DNA from: Candidatus Kryptonium thompsonii
GTDB taxonomy: Bacteria; Bacteroidota; Ignavibacteria; Kryptoniales; Kryptoniaceae
DNA length: 64,000 bases
Assembly (NCBI GenBank): GCA_001442925.1
Contig: LDXX01000001.1
Location: 186,001 to 250,000, forward strand
Reading direction: 5' to 3'
A program made the position numbers and the translations under genes. Under the pieces are notes generated by a model that saw only the letters and a program-made list of their open reading frames with translations, made no database searches and was not told the origin of the DNA. How positions within the stretch are numbered: position 1 is the first letter of the stretch; every line of letters begins with the position of its first letter. Positions 1 to 8,036 of the stretch are shown here, piece after piece.

Positions 1-521
1 AGGTTTCCAGTTGGTTCATCTGCAAGGATTAATAGTGGTTCATTAACAAGAGCTCGAGCGATTGCAACACGTTGTTGCTCCCCACCACTTAATTCGTCGG
101 GGAAACGTTTCATTTTTGAAGATAAACCAACCCTTTCAAGAATTTCCTTAGCCTTGGCTATTTTTTGCTCCTTCGTGTAATCTGTAACAATAAGGGGAAG
201 CATCACATTTTCAAGCACAGTTAAATATGGAATTAAATAGAAGGATTGAAATACAAATCCAATATACTCACGCCTGAAATCAGCTAACTTTTCCTGACTT
301 AAACTGTAAATATCTATGCCATCAACAACGACAGTTCCACTCGTTGGACGATTTAATCCCCCAATTATAGACAACAAGGTACTCTTGCCCGAACCCGATG
401 GTCCCATGATTACAACGAACTCCCCATATTTAACCTCAAGCGTTACATCCTCCAACGCCTTAACGACTTCCGAACCCGTTAAGTAATGTTTTGTAACATT
501 TTTAAGTTCTAATAGATTCAT
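1..521 (-). CDS. ABC transporter ATP-binding protein (MacB/LolD type), 3' end cut by window
   Basis: ATPase subunit that would energise the FtsX-type permease encoded just upstream in the same direction. My translation from the ATG at 521 begins [13 protein letters not shown]. It shows Walker [10 protein letters not shown] (residues 40-48), the signature LSGGEQQR (about 144-151) and Walker B LLILADEP (about 163-170), then runs off the window. Only about 173 of an expected 220-240 residues are visible. It is 22 nt after the permease gene, so the two are co-transcribed. The family includes LolD, MacB and the ATPase of the Campylobacter p19 / E. coli fetMP clusters. The DUF2318 gene next door favours the last kind. 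The substrate is not known. Confidence 0.9.
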   Translation of the reverse strand, partial: MNLLELKNVTKHYLTGSEVVKALEDVTLEVKYGEFVVIMGPSGSGKSTLLSIIGGLNRPTSGTVVVDGIDIYSLSQEKLADFRREYIGFVFQSFYLIPYLTVLENVMLPLIVTDYTKEQKIAKAKEILERVGLSSKMKRFPDELSGGEQQRVAIARALVNEPLLILADEPTGN

Positions 522-543
522 TTTTTCGCAAATCTTTTAATTT

Positions 544-1722
544 TTAAAGTGCCCTTAAAGCTACTATTGGGTCGATCTTTGAAGCTTTGGTTGCTGGGTA
601 AATCCCAGCAATGATACCAATTCCAAGAGAAATAAAGATCGAAAGAATAAACAAAATCCAGTCAAAACTGACCTTAACATTAGTTGTCCCAGAAAGTATA
701 GGTGAAACAATCATTGATACACCCCAACCAAGTAAATACCCAAGCAAACCAGAAACAAAACTTATCACAAGGATCTCAGTTAAAATAACTCTCATGATGT
801 GATTTTGTTTGTAACCAATGGTTCTGAGTATGCCTATTTCTTTCGTCCTTTCATTTACTGAAGCGAGGATATTGGTAAAAATTATTAAAGCGCTTATCAA
901 GAGAATTATACCTGATATCCCAAAAGAGAATTTACCAAATCTATGCATCACCTCCATTCTTGACTCCACTAATTGCTTTATAGCGGTCACCTTAGCATTT
1001 GGTAAAACATCAGATATTTGCCTCACTATTTCTTCCACTGGGCAATTATAGCAAAGCGCTGCAACTTCTGCAAGGGTTATGGTTCCATGTTTTTTCAACA
1101 AATCTTGAACACTCCTTAAATCAGCAAAGATCATCAAATCGTCTTGAGAGCCTGTCTCCTCAAGTATTCCAGATACTTTAAAAACCTGAGCCTCAATATT
1201 TACGACATCACCGATTTTTAAATTAAACGATCGTGCTACCTCGCTTCCAATTACTACTTCATCCTTGCCCGAAGGTTTCCTCCCCAAAATTTTCCACCAC
1301 TTTTTAAGCTTAAATTCGCTTTCAAAATTAACCCCACAAATTATCGCACTTTTCATTAAACTATTCGATCCTACATTTACCTTCACGATGCCAATAAGCT
1401 TTGGCGAAACAACACTTATATTCTCTCTGTTTTTAATTGTTCGAATTTTTAATATGTCATCTTCCCTTAGTTCATTTTTCTCATATTCAACAGATGAGAT
1501 CATCATCCCACCATAAGTAATGGATAAGCTATTTGATTTCGGAGTTACAAGGATGTTTGCACCATATTCGTCAAGCTGTTTTGCAAAGTTTTCATTTACA
1601 ACCCTTGATATCGTTATTAAAACAACGAAAGTAAAGATGGCAAGGACAAGGACAAATAGAAGAAGAAATGTTCTTAATTTATGCCTTAAAAGATTTTTAA
1701 TCGAAATGCTGTATAGCTTCAT
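544..1722 (-). CDS. ABC transporter permease, MacB_PCD plus FtsX domains
   Basis: Inner-membrane permease of 392 residues. It has the usual FtsX/MacB plan: one N-terminal membrane helix (about residues 17-39), a large periplasmic MacB_PCD domain (about 40-255), then three helices (about 265-288, 313-335 and 355-377). The end PATKASKIDPIVALR is typical of the family. It lies 18 nt downstream of the DUF2318 gene and 22 nt upstream of the ATPase. In Campylobacter p19 and E. coli fetMP clusters, FtsX-like permeases sit beside a DUF2318 protein and an ABC ATPase. By analogy this could act in metal or redox handling of the envelope, which is inference. Lipoprotein or peptide export remains possible. 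Confidence 0.88.
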   Translation of the reverse strand: MKLYSISIKNLLRHKLRTFLLLFVLVLAIFTFVVLITISRVVNENFAKQLDEYGANILVTPKSNSLSITYGGMMISSVEYEKNELREDDILKIRTIKNRENISVVSPKLIGIVKVNVGSNSLMKSAIICGVNFESEFKLKKWWKILGRKPSGKDEVVIGSEVARSFNLKIGDVVNIEAQVFKVSGILEETGSQDDLMIFADLRSVQDLLKKHGTITLAEVAALCYNCPVEEIVRQISDVLPNAKVTAIKQLVESRMEVMHRFGKFSFGISGIILLISALIIFTNILASVNERTKEIGILRTIGYKQNHIMRVILTEILVISFVSGLLGYLLGWGVSMIVSPILSGTTNVKVSFDWILFILSIFISLGIGIIAGIYPATKASKIDPIVALRAL

Positions 1723-1740
1723 ACAACTTCAAAATTTGTT

Positions 1741-2460
1741 TTAAATTCTTCGCCTCCAGTTTATCACGATGCTTTCATCTATCTGAATTTCATTCCCAAC
1801 TATAGTACTTGGTATTGGATCAGGTGGATACTGTTGACAAGCTCCGCTTATGCCCTCAAGATTTTTAAGACGCCATCTCGTCCCACAAGCATTACAAACA
1901 ATTTCGTCTTCCTCGGTATAAAATCTCTCGGAATTGCACGGCTCACAAATACTTACAGCAGTTACAAGTTTGCCCTCAGGGGATATGTAAGCAAGCAAAG
2001 GAACTTTGATGTTTCCTTTTACATACTGAAAGCCAACAAGTTTTTTCTCAACAACTATATCAAGTGGAACAATTATTTTCCCATTCCTAACCTCTGGTTT
2101 AATGTCAAACATCCGCAGATTAACATTACTATAACTAACCTTAGATGTGACTTTAGGCTGTGCTTCTATCACAGGATTTTTATATGAAGGTAGTGAGTTA
2201 TAAACCATAAAAATCATGAAACCGATGATAATTAACAATAGCAAATAAACACTCAAATTTCTAGATTTCTTGCTCTTACCGCCATCAAGTATTTTATCTC
2301 GCTTGCTTTTGAAATCAGACTTTGGCTCACGCTGTTTAGCTTCAGATTGAATGTCAGAAGAAGCTTTTTTGAGTTCAGCAATTTTATATCCACAGTTTGA
2401 GCAAAAGTTTGCCTCAACTTTTATCCTCTCTCCACAATTTGGACAGAAATTTACAGACAT
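1741..2460 (-). CDS. Zinc-ribbon, membrane-anchored DUF2318 (Fe-S-type, FtrD-like) protein
   Basis: 239 residues. An N-terminal zinc ribbon (C6, C9, C20, C23) is followed by a charged linker, one membrane helix (about 70-88), and a C-terminal extracytoplasmic domain. That domain has C172-x2-C175, C189-x2-C192 and C208, around CNACGTRW, which matches the DUF2318 family of membrane Fe-S proteins. DUF2318 genes occur in iron-uptake clusters (fetMP, p19) next to FtsX permeases and an ABC ATPase, exactly the genes downstream here. A zinc ribbon on the cytoplasmic end is not usual for that family. It lies 11 nt downstream of another zinc-ribbon membrane protein of similar plan. The function in metal or electron handling is inferred. 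Confidence 0.75.
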   Translation of the reverse strand: MSVNFCPNCGERIKVEANFCSNCGYKIAELKKASSDIQSEAKQREPKSDFKSKRDKILDGGKSKKSRNLSVYLLLLIIIGFMIFMVYNSLPSYKNPVIEAQPKVTSKVSYSNVNLRMFDIKPEVRNGKIIVPLDIVVEKKLVGFQYVKGNIKVPLLAYISPEGKLVTAVSICEPCNSERFYTEEDEIVCNACGTRWRLKNLEGISGACQQYPPDPIPSTIVGNEIQIDESIVINWRRRI

Positions 2461-2471
2461 CTTTACCTCCG

Positions 2472-3101
2472 TTATTTTAGTTTTAACTCAAGCTTTGTTC
2501 CGAATTTATCTTTAAACTCAGGTTTGATATTTCCATAAGTTTGATTTACAGTAATTATAAGGTCATCAACCGTTTCACCTTTAAGTAACCGTTCTCTTAT
2601 AAAATTTTTCTCTTGGATTGCATATGTACAGTCACAAGTTTCTAAAGGTAGGTTGCCACATTGACCACACCCACATGTAAATTTTGATGAAACTTCATAA
2701 ACTTTCGCTTCCACCTCCGATGAAACATTTACTGATGCAACTTTACTTGAGCTAACCTTTTGCTTTTTTGCCCCATAATTTGTGTAAAAGTAAATAAGTA
2801 AAACTAAGACCACAAATGAAATAACACTGGTGAATATAATTTTAACTATCTTGTCATTTTGAAAGCTGTATGCCGAACGATATTTTATTTTTCTTGGCTT
2901 GCTAATCTTTTGTATGTTCTCAGATAACTCAAAATCACCCAACTCGACGGGATGACCACAAGTTGAACAAAATTTGTCTTTAATCTCAAGTTTTGAACCA
3001 CAGTTAACGCAGAAATTATGTGCTGTTTCAATTTTAGTTCCGCAATTATGGCAAAATTTTTCGCCTCGATATAATTCCTCACCGCAGTTTTTACACTTCA
3101 T
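2472..3101 (-). CDS. Double zinc-ribbon membrane protein with CcmH-like C-terminal domain
   Basis: 209 residues. Two zinc ribbons (C3/C6/C17/C20 and C31/C34/C45/C48) precede one membrane helix (about 87-108). The extracytoplasmic end carries a dense cysteine cluster (C143, C145, C148, C156, C158), followed by a helical stretch IRERLLKGETVDDLIITV and TYG. This tail resembles the CcmH/NrfF pattern of a CxxC followed by two helices and a conserved YG, but has more cysteines. The match is by eye. The start ATG at 3101 has a GAGGTGAAC Shine-Dalgarno. It heads the group DUF2318-permease-ATPase. Possible roles are metal delivery or thiol handling, and none is proven. Confidence 0.65.
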   Translation of the reverse strand: MKCKNCGEELYRGEKFCHNCGTKIETAHNFCVNCGSKLEIKDKFCSTCGHPVELGDFELSENIQKISKPRKIKYRSAYSFQNDKIVKIIFTSVISFVVLVLLIYFYTNYGAKKQKVSSSKVASVNVSSEVEAKVYEVSSKFTCGCGQCGNLPLETCDCTYAIQEKNFIRERLLKGETVDDLIITVNQTYGNIKPEFKDKFGTKLELKLK

Positions 3102-3163
3102 TGTTCACCTCACTTGATTATTTTTAAGTCAAGTTATAAAGAGCAAACTCCTTGAACCAAAAA

Positions 3164-3706
3164 TTAACCATGTGCAAGAACACCACCGTAAAAACCAGTG
3201 ACCAAAACTAAAACAAAAGTGATAAGACCTATAAGCCAAGAGAATCTTTTTAATCTCTTGACACTTAAGAATAAAAACCATACCCATATCGAAATTGCCG
3301 TCACTATTCCAAGCGTCTCATGTGTTTCAACTACCCACTCCTTTGATGTATCTTCAAACGCAGACTCTTGTAAAACTCCAGTTAAATACGCTGCGATTGC
3401 AAATACTCCAGCAAAGAAAATCAAGAGATTAACTGAGCTTGAAAACTTGTCCCACTTAAATCCTAGGATGGTAAGTATGAACCCTGCAACAACAAAAGCA
3501 ACTGGAAAGTGAACTATCTTGTTATGAACATGCTCAAGTAGATTTTCAGATAATTTAATTTTATACGGTTGAACATTCTGAATTGTCTTTAAAGTATCAA
3601 CATTTGTTTTTAATGTATCTTTTTTATCATGCCTTTCTTTTCCATGAGCAAAAGCAGCAATGGAGATTATAAGCATTAGAATAAACACCGAAAAAATGCG
3701 CGTCAT
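3164..3706 (-). CDS. DUF2231-like membrane protein
   Basis: 180 residues with an N-terminal hydrophobic segment that may be a signal peptide (1-20) and four membrane helices (about 65-83, 91-111, 129-148 and 155-175). Conserved-looking histidines lie at the membrane edges (H59, H61, H66, H129, H179), including the motif HNKIVHFP. Such histidines are typical of DUF2231 proteins, which are often found with metal or cytochrome genes. It lies directly downstream of the terminator that closes the efflux operon, and 62 nt upstream of the zinc-ribbon gene, so it belongs with the ABC group rather than with the RND pump. The function is unknown. Confidence 0.65.
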   Translation of the reverse strand: MTRIFSVFILMLIISIAAFAHGKERHDKKDTLKTNVDTLKTIQNVQPYKIKLSENLLEHVHNKIVHFPVAFVVAGFILTILGFKWDKFSSSVNLLIFFAGVFAIAAYLTGVLQESAFEDTSKEWVVETHETLGIVTAISIWVWFLFLSVKRLKRFSWLIGLITFVLVLVTGFYGGVLAHG

Positions 3707-3734
3707 ATAATTCCCTAATTTATCTTTTCTTTAA

Positions 3735-3785
3735 AAATTTTTTTAAAACCCCGCGCCCCAGAAGTTAATCCCAGGGGCGCGAGGT
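3735..3785 (-). terminator. Rho-independent terminator of the copper-efflux operon
   Basis: On the minus strand, right after the stop of the Met-rich gene, an 11-bp G+C-rich stem (positions 3784-3774 pairing with 3759-3749, one G-U pair) has a 14-nt loop and is followed by TTTTAAAAAAATTTTT. The G+C content is far above the surroundings. It separates the RND operon from the DUF2231/ABC group. Confidence 0.85.
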
Positions 3786-3791
3786 AGAAGT

Positions 3792-4184
3792 TTAATGCAT
3801 ATGCTCCTTATGCTTGTGTTCTTCTTTTTTCATCTCTTCTTTCTTCTCCATCATCCCCTCCTTTTCTTGCTCCATCTTTTTCATCATCTCCATCATTTTC
3901 TTACTACCCATCATCATCTTGCACATACTTTCACCCATTGCGGTATCTTTCTCGGCATAAGACATAACATGCTCCGCTATCATATCCCTTGCATGTTCAT
4001 CAGCCATGGCTTTGTCTAAAAGTTTCATCATAAGTCCATGGTTGCTCACAATGTAGCTTAAAATTTCATCCGTAGTTTTAGGATCCTTGAAGATTTCCTC
4101 TGCTTTTTTCTGTTGTTGTGCAAAGACTGAATTTAACGCAAGAAGCATACTTACAAAAACTGAGAGAAAAATTTTACTTTTCAT
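3792..4184 (-). CDS. Secreted Met/His/Glu-rich small protein, probable periplasmic metal binder
   Basis: 130 residues with a signal peptide (about 1-22, ending SVFAQ). The C-terminal half is extremely rich in Met, Lys, Glu and His: a run with about 17 methionines (from about residue 82), one Cys in SMCKMMMG, and the end HKHKEHMH. Methionine and histidine clusters bind Cu(I)/Ag(I) and Cu(II), which fits its place as last gene of a Cus-like operon. The N-terminal half has no family I recognise. It is 32 nt after the YtkA-like gene and is followed at once by the terminator. Confidence 0.7.
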   Translation of the reverse strand: MKSKIFLSVFVSMLLALNSVFAQQQKKAEEIFKDPKTTDEILSYIVSNHGLMMKLLDKAMADEHARDMIAEHVMSYAEKDTAMGESMCKMMMGSKKMMEMMKKMEQEKEGMMEKKEEMKKEEHKHKEHMH

Positions 4185-4216
4185 ACCACTATTCCTTTTT
4201 TGTTTTGATTTTTACT

Positions 4217-4762
4217 TTAAAAAATAAATTTAATTGCCATCATAATTATCATAACCGCAATGCCAATCGCTCCATACATCATAGTTCCATGCATATCCAT
4301 CATTGAGCTCCAAAAGTTTTTAGGTTTTAAGAGCTCAACTTCAAAAATTACCTCCTTTTCCACACCGGTTTGTTCATCCACAAATTTTACAACTAAATCA
4401 TAACTTCCTGGTCGAGATAACTTCTCTTTTAAGAAATATTTCCCTGGCTTTACCATTTCCAGCTCTTTTGTTCTAGAAATCTCTACGCTGTCTTCAGGTG
4501 TTGCATCCAGATAGTTTACATTTAGAAATATTCTCACGCCCTCAGGCAGGTTATGCATTTCCTTGTCTTCGATTTCAACCTTCAGCTCAAATTCCCGATT
4601 AAGTTCAATTTTTGGCAGATAAATTTTAGCGAGATAATTCCCAAATATGATTTCCTTAATCCGTTGGGCGCTTTGCATTTCAGAACCGTGAAGGTGCTGA
4701 GATCGCATCGGGGTAAAAAGAAGGATAAAAGATAACAGGAATAAAATTTTTTGATTTTTCAT
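4217..4762 (-). CDS. Signal-peptide protein with YtkA/FixH-like domain and C-terminal membrane helix
   Basis: 181 residues. It has a signal peptide (about 1-21), an all-beta domain (about 40-145) with the pattern of YtkA-like or FixH-like domains (FELKVEIEDKE, PGKYFLKEKL, GSYDLVVKFVD), and a C-terminal membrane helix (about 160-180). The start overlaps the end of the RND pump gene by 4 nt (ATGA type), so the two are translationally coupled. YtkA-like proteins often sit in copper operons. Here it may be an accessory factor of the pump, which is inference. Confidence 0.65.
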   Translation of the reverse strand: MKNQKILFLLSFILLFTPMRSQHLHGSEMQSAQRIKEIIFGNYLAKIYLPKIELNREFELKVEIEDKEMHNLPEGVRIFLNVNYLDATPEDSVEISRTKELEMVKPGKYFLKEKLSRPGSYDLVVKFVDEQTGVEKEVIFEVELLKPKNFWSSMMDMHGTMMYGAIGIAVMIIMMAIKFIF

Positions 4763-7700
4763 TTTTCTTGAGTTTCTTCTGTTTTAATTTCTTTTCTTAA
4801 GCTCCAGCTTCTCCAAATAAGGTAAATTGCCGGATAAACGATAAGTTCGAGTATAAAACTTGTAACAACCCCACCAACCATCGGTGCAGCTATCCTTTTC
4901 ATCACATCTGCTCCTGTTCCATGACTCCACATTATTGGCAAGAGTCCTGCGATTATTGCGGAGACGGTCATCGCCTTCGGTCTCACCCTTTTCACTGCAC
5001 CATGATAGATAGCTTCTTTTAAATCACCAATCGTTCTCAGTAAACCTTTCTTCTTCCATTCCTCGTAAGCAAGATCAAGGTAAAGAAGCATTACAACCCC
5101 TGTTTCAGCATCAAGTCCAGCTAAAGCAATTATTCCAACCCAAACAGCAACGCTCATGTTATAACCAAGGATATACAAAAGCCATATCGCGCCAACAAGT
5201 GAAAATGGAACAGCAAGGAAAACAATGATTACTTTTGTAACTGACCTTGTATTCAAATAAATTATCACGAAAATTATGAGCAAAGTTGCTGGGATTATGT
5301 AATAAAGTTTCTGTTTAGCCCTTTCCATATATTCAAATTGACCGCTCCAAGTTATCGTATATCCAGGTGGAAGTTTGATATTTTCTTTCACAGCTTGCTG
5401 AGCCATCCTCACATAAGTCCCAACATCATAATCTCTGAAGTCAACATAAATCCATACATTTGGCCTTGTATCCTCACTTCTTATAACCATCGGTCCTTTT
5501 TTAATTTCAATATCCGCAAGTTGCCCAAGTGGAACTTGTGCACCTGTTGGAGTTGGGACAAGAACACGTTTCAAATTTTCTATATTATCTCTTAACTCCC
5601 TCGGATAGCGAATGCTTACAGGATATCGCTCAAGGCCTTCGACTGTCGTCGTGACTTCCATTCCGCCAATCGCTGTCATTATAACATCCTGAACATCCCC
5701 AACTGTTAAACCGTACCTTGCCGCTTCTTCCCTTTTAATTTTAAAGTCAACATAATTTCCGCCAAGAATTCTCTCAGAATAGGCTGAAACGGTGCCTGGA
5801 ACTTTTCTTATCACTGCCTCAATTTGTTTTCCAATCTCTTCAAGTGTTTTCAAATCAGGACCGGCAACTTTTATCCCAACCGGGGTTCTTATCCCTGTTG
5901 AAAGCATGTCAACCCTTGTCTTTATAGGCATAGTCCAAGCGTTTGACAAACCGGGGATTTGAAGTGCCTTATCCATTTCTTTTATAAGCTTTTCAGGTGT
6001 CATCCCCGGGCGCCACTCTTTTTCAGGCTTTAACATTATTGTCGTTTCAACCATGTCAAGCCCAGCCGGGTCGGTTGCAGTTTCAGCTCTTCCAATTTTA
6101 CCAAAAACATGATGAACCTCCGGAAATTGTTTTATAATTTTATCCGTCTGTTGTAAAATTTCTCTTGCTTTGGTAATTGAAATTCCAGGCAAAGTTGTCG
6201 GCATATAAAGAAGGTCCCCTTCCCACAAAGGTGGCATGAACTCTGAACCAATTTTTGAAAATGGGATATAGGTTAAAATCAAAATTATAACAGTTGCAAC
6301 TATAACAAGCCATTTGAACCTTAAGACAAAATGTAAAACGGGATGATAAATTTTCATTAAAAATCTATTGACAGGGTTTTTCTCCTCAGGCGGGATTTTT
6401 CCCCTGATAAAATATCCCATTAAAATTGGGACAATTGTAATTGAAAGAAGGGCAGCTGCTGCCATTGAATATGTTTTCGTATATGCAAGCGGTTTAAATA
6501 ATCTTCCCTCTTGAGCTTCCAATGCAAACACTGGAAGAAATGAAACTGTAATGACAAGAAGAGAATAAAAAAGCGAAGGACCTACTTCCTTTGAAGCATC
6601 AAGAATTATCTTCCAATGGTCTTTCTTACCAGAGTCATGCTCAAGATGTTTATGCGCATTCTCAATCATTATGATTGCAGCATCAACCATTGCCCCAATT
6701 GCGACAGCAATTCCACCCAAAGACATTATGTTGGCATTTATCCCCTGGATCTTCATTATTATAAAAGAAATTAAAATTGCAGTCGGAAGCGTAAATATTG
6801 CCACCAATCCACTTGTAAAATGAAACAAGAACAGCAAACAAACAAGGGCAACAATAATTGACTCCTCAATTAACTTTTCCCTTAATGTTGCAATCGATCT
6901 TTTTATCAGCTCAGACCTATCATATACAGTTATAATCTTAACATCTTCCGGAAGACCTGCCTTTAACTCCTCAAGTTTCTTTTTAACTCCATCAATAACT
7001 TTCAAAGCGTTTTCACCATGCCTCATCACAATGATACCACCAACAACCTCACCTTCACCGTTAAGCTCCGCTAACCCTCTTCTCATCATCGGTTCAATTG
7101 AAATCGTGGCTATATCCCCAAGGTAAATCGGCGTTCCTCCACCGAAAATTCTATTTTGCGTGGATTCTCCAGTTGAAGGTGTAAGTTCCGAGCCCATATT
7201 TGAACTTCCCATACTCATTCCAGTGGATTCACTCGTAGGCATTTGAACCATTGCTCTGGATGCTCCCTGAGAAGCTCTGCTCACGCCAACGGGAATTCGT
7301 TTTATGTCTTCGATTGTCTTTATATAACCCAACCCTCGAATCATATACTCCATCTCACCCATCTCTATGACTTCACCACCGACATCATTATTGCTTCGTT
7401 TAATCGCCATTTCAACTTGGCTTAACGGAATATTATATGCGAGAAGCTTATTAGGATCAATTGTTATTCTGTAGTTTCTCACATATCCACCGATGCTTGC
7501 AACTTCAGATACGCCTTCAACACTTGTAAGAGCATATCTAAGGTACCAATCCTGAATTGAGCGCAACTCACTCAAATCTCTTTTATCCGACACGAGCGCG
7601 TACATATAAACCCAACCCACGCCGGTTGCATCCGGACCAAGAGCTGGAACCACACCCTTTGGGAGCTTATTCATCGCATAATTTAAATATTCAAGCACAC

Positions 7701-8025
7701 GACTTCTCGCCCAGTAAAGATCTGTGCCATCCTCAAAAATGACATAAACAAGAGAAAACCCAAAGAACGAATAACCGCGCACAACTTTTGACTTTGGAAC
7801 TGACACCATCGCCGTTGTAAGCGGATAGGTGATCTGCTGTTCAACAATTTCAGGTGATTGACCTGGATATTGGGTATAAATTATAACTTGAACATCACTT
7901 AAATCAGGGATAGCATCAATTGGAATCGTTTGAATCGAGTAAATTCCTGCAATGATCGCAAATATGACAACAAGTATAACAAGAAATTTATTGTTCACCG
8001 ACCACTCAATTATTCTCTGAAGCAT
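4759..8025 (-). CDS. cusA: RND heavy-metal efflux pump, CusA/CzcA family, probably Cu+/Ag+
   Basis: 1088 residues, the usual length for CusA/CzcA. It is the inner-membrane proton-driven pump of the tripartite efflux system with the two genes upstream. Seen are the N-terminal VNNKFLVILVVIFA helix, DAIPDLSDVQVIIYT, the proton-relay helix GGIAVAIGAMVDAAIIMIEN, and the second repeat AGLDAETGVVMLLYLD. The region around RPGMTPEK and VDMLSTGIRTPVG matches the part of E. coli CusA that carries its copper-binding methionines, so Cu+/Ag+ is favoured over Co/Zn/Cd. A short Met/Ser-rich stretch (STGMSMGSSNMG, about residues 265-276) is an extra feature. The gene starts 11 nt after the adaptor gene. Confidence 0.9.
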   Translation of the reverse strand: MLQRIIEWSVNNKFLVILVVIFAIIAGIYSIQTIPIDAIPDLSDVQVIIYTQYPGQSPEIVEQQITYPLTTAMVSVPKSKVVRGYSFFGFSLVYVIFEDGTDLYWARSRVLEYLNYAMNKLPKGVVPALGPDATGVGWVYMYALVSDKRDLSELRSIQDWYLRYALTSVEGVSEVASIGGYVRNYRITIDPNKLLAYNIPLSQVEMAIKRSNNDVGGEVIEMGEMEYMIRGLGYIKTIEDIKRIPVGVSRASQGASRAMVQMPTSESTGMSMGSSNMGSELTPSTGESTQNRIFGGGTPIYLGDIATISIEPMMRRGLAELNGEGEVVGGIIVMRHGENALKVIDGVKKKLEELKAGLPEDVKIITVYDRSELIKRSIATLREKLIEESIIVALVCLLFLFHFTSGLVAIFTLPTAILISFIIMKIQGINANIMSLGGIAVAIGAMVDAAIIMIENAHKHLEHDSGKKDHWKIILDASKEVGPSLFYSLLVITVSFLPVFALEAQEGRLFKPLAYTKTYSMAAAALLSITIVPILMGYFIRGKIPPEEKNPVNRFLMKIYHPVLHFVLRFKWLVIVATVIILILTYIPFSKIGSEFMPPLWEGDLLYMPTTLPGISITKAREILQQTDKIIKQFPEVHHVFGKIGRAETATDPAGLDMVETTIMLKPEKEWRPGMTPEKLIKEMDKALQIPGLSNAWTMPIKTRVDMLSTGIRTPVGIKVAGPDLKTLEEIGKQIEAVIRKVPGTVSAYSERILGGNYVDFKIKREEAARYGLTVGDVQDVIMTAIGGMEVTTTVEGLERYPVSIRYPRELRDNIENLKRVLVPTPTGAQVPLGQLADIEIKKGPMVIRSEDTRPNVWIYVDFRDYDVGTYVRMAQQAVKENIKLPPGYTITWSGQFEYMERAKQKLYYIIPATLLIIFVIIYLNTRSVTKVIIVFLAVPFSLVGAIWLLYILGYNMSVAVWVGIIALAGLDAETGVVMLLYLDLAYEEWKKKGLLRTIGDLKEAIYHGAVKRVRPKAMTVSAIIAGLLPIMWSHGTGADVMKRIAAPMVGGVVTSFILELIVYPAIYLIWRSWSLRKEIKTEETQEK

Positions 8026-8036
8026 AGGTTAAAACC

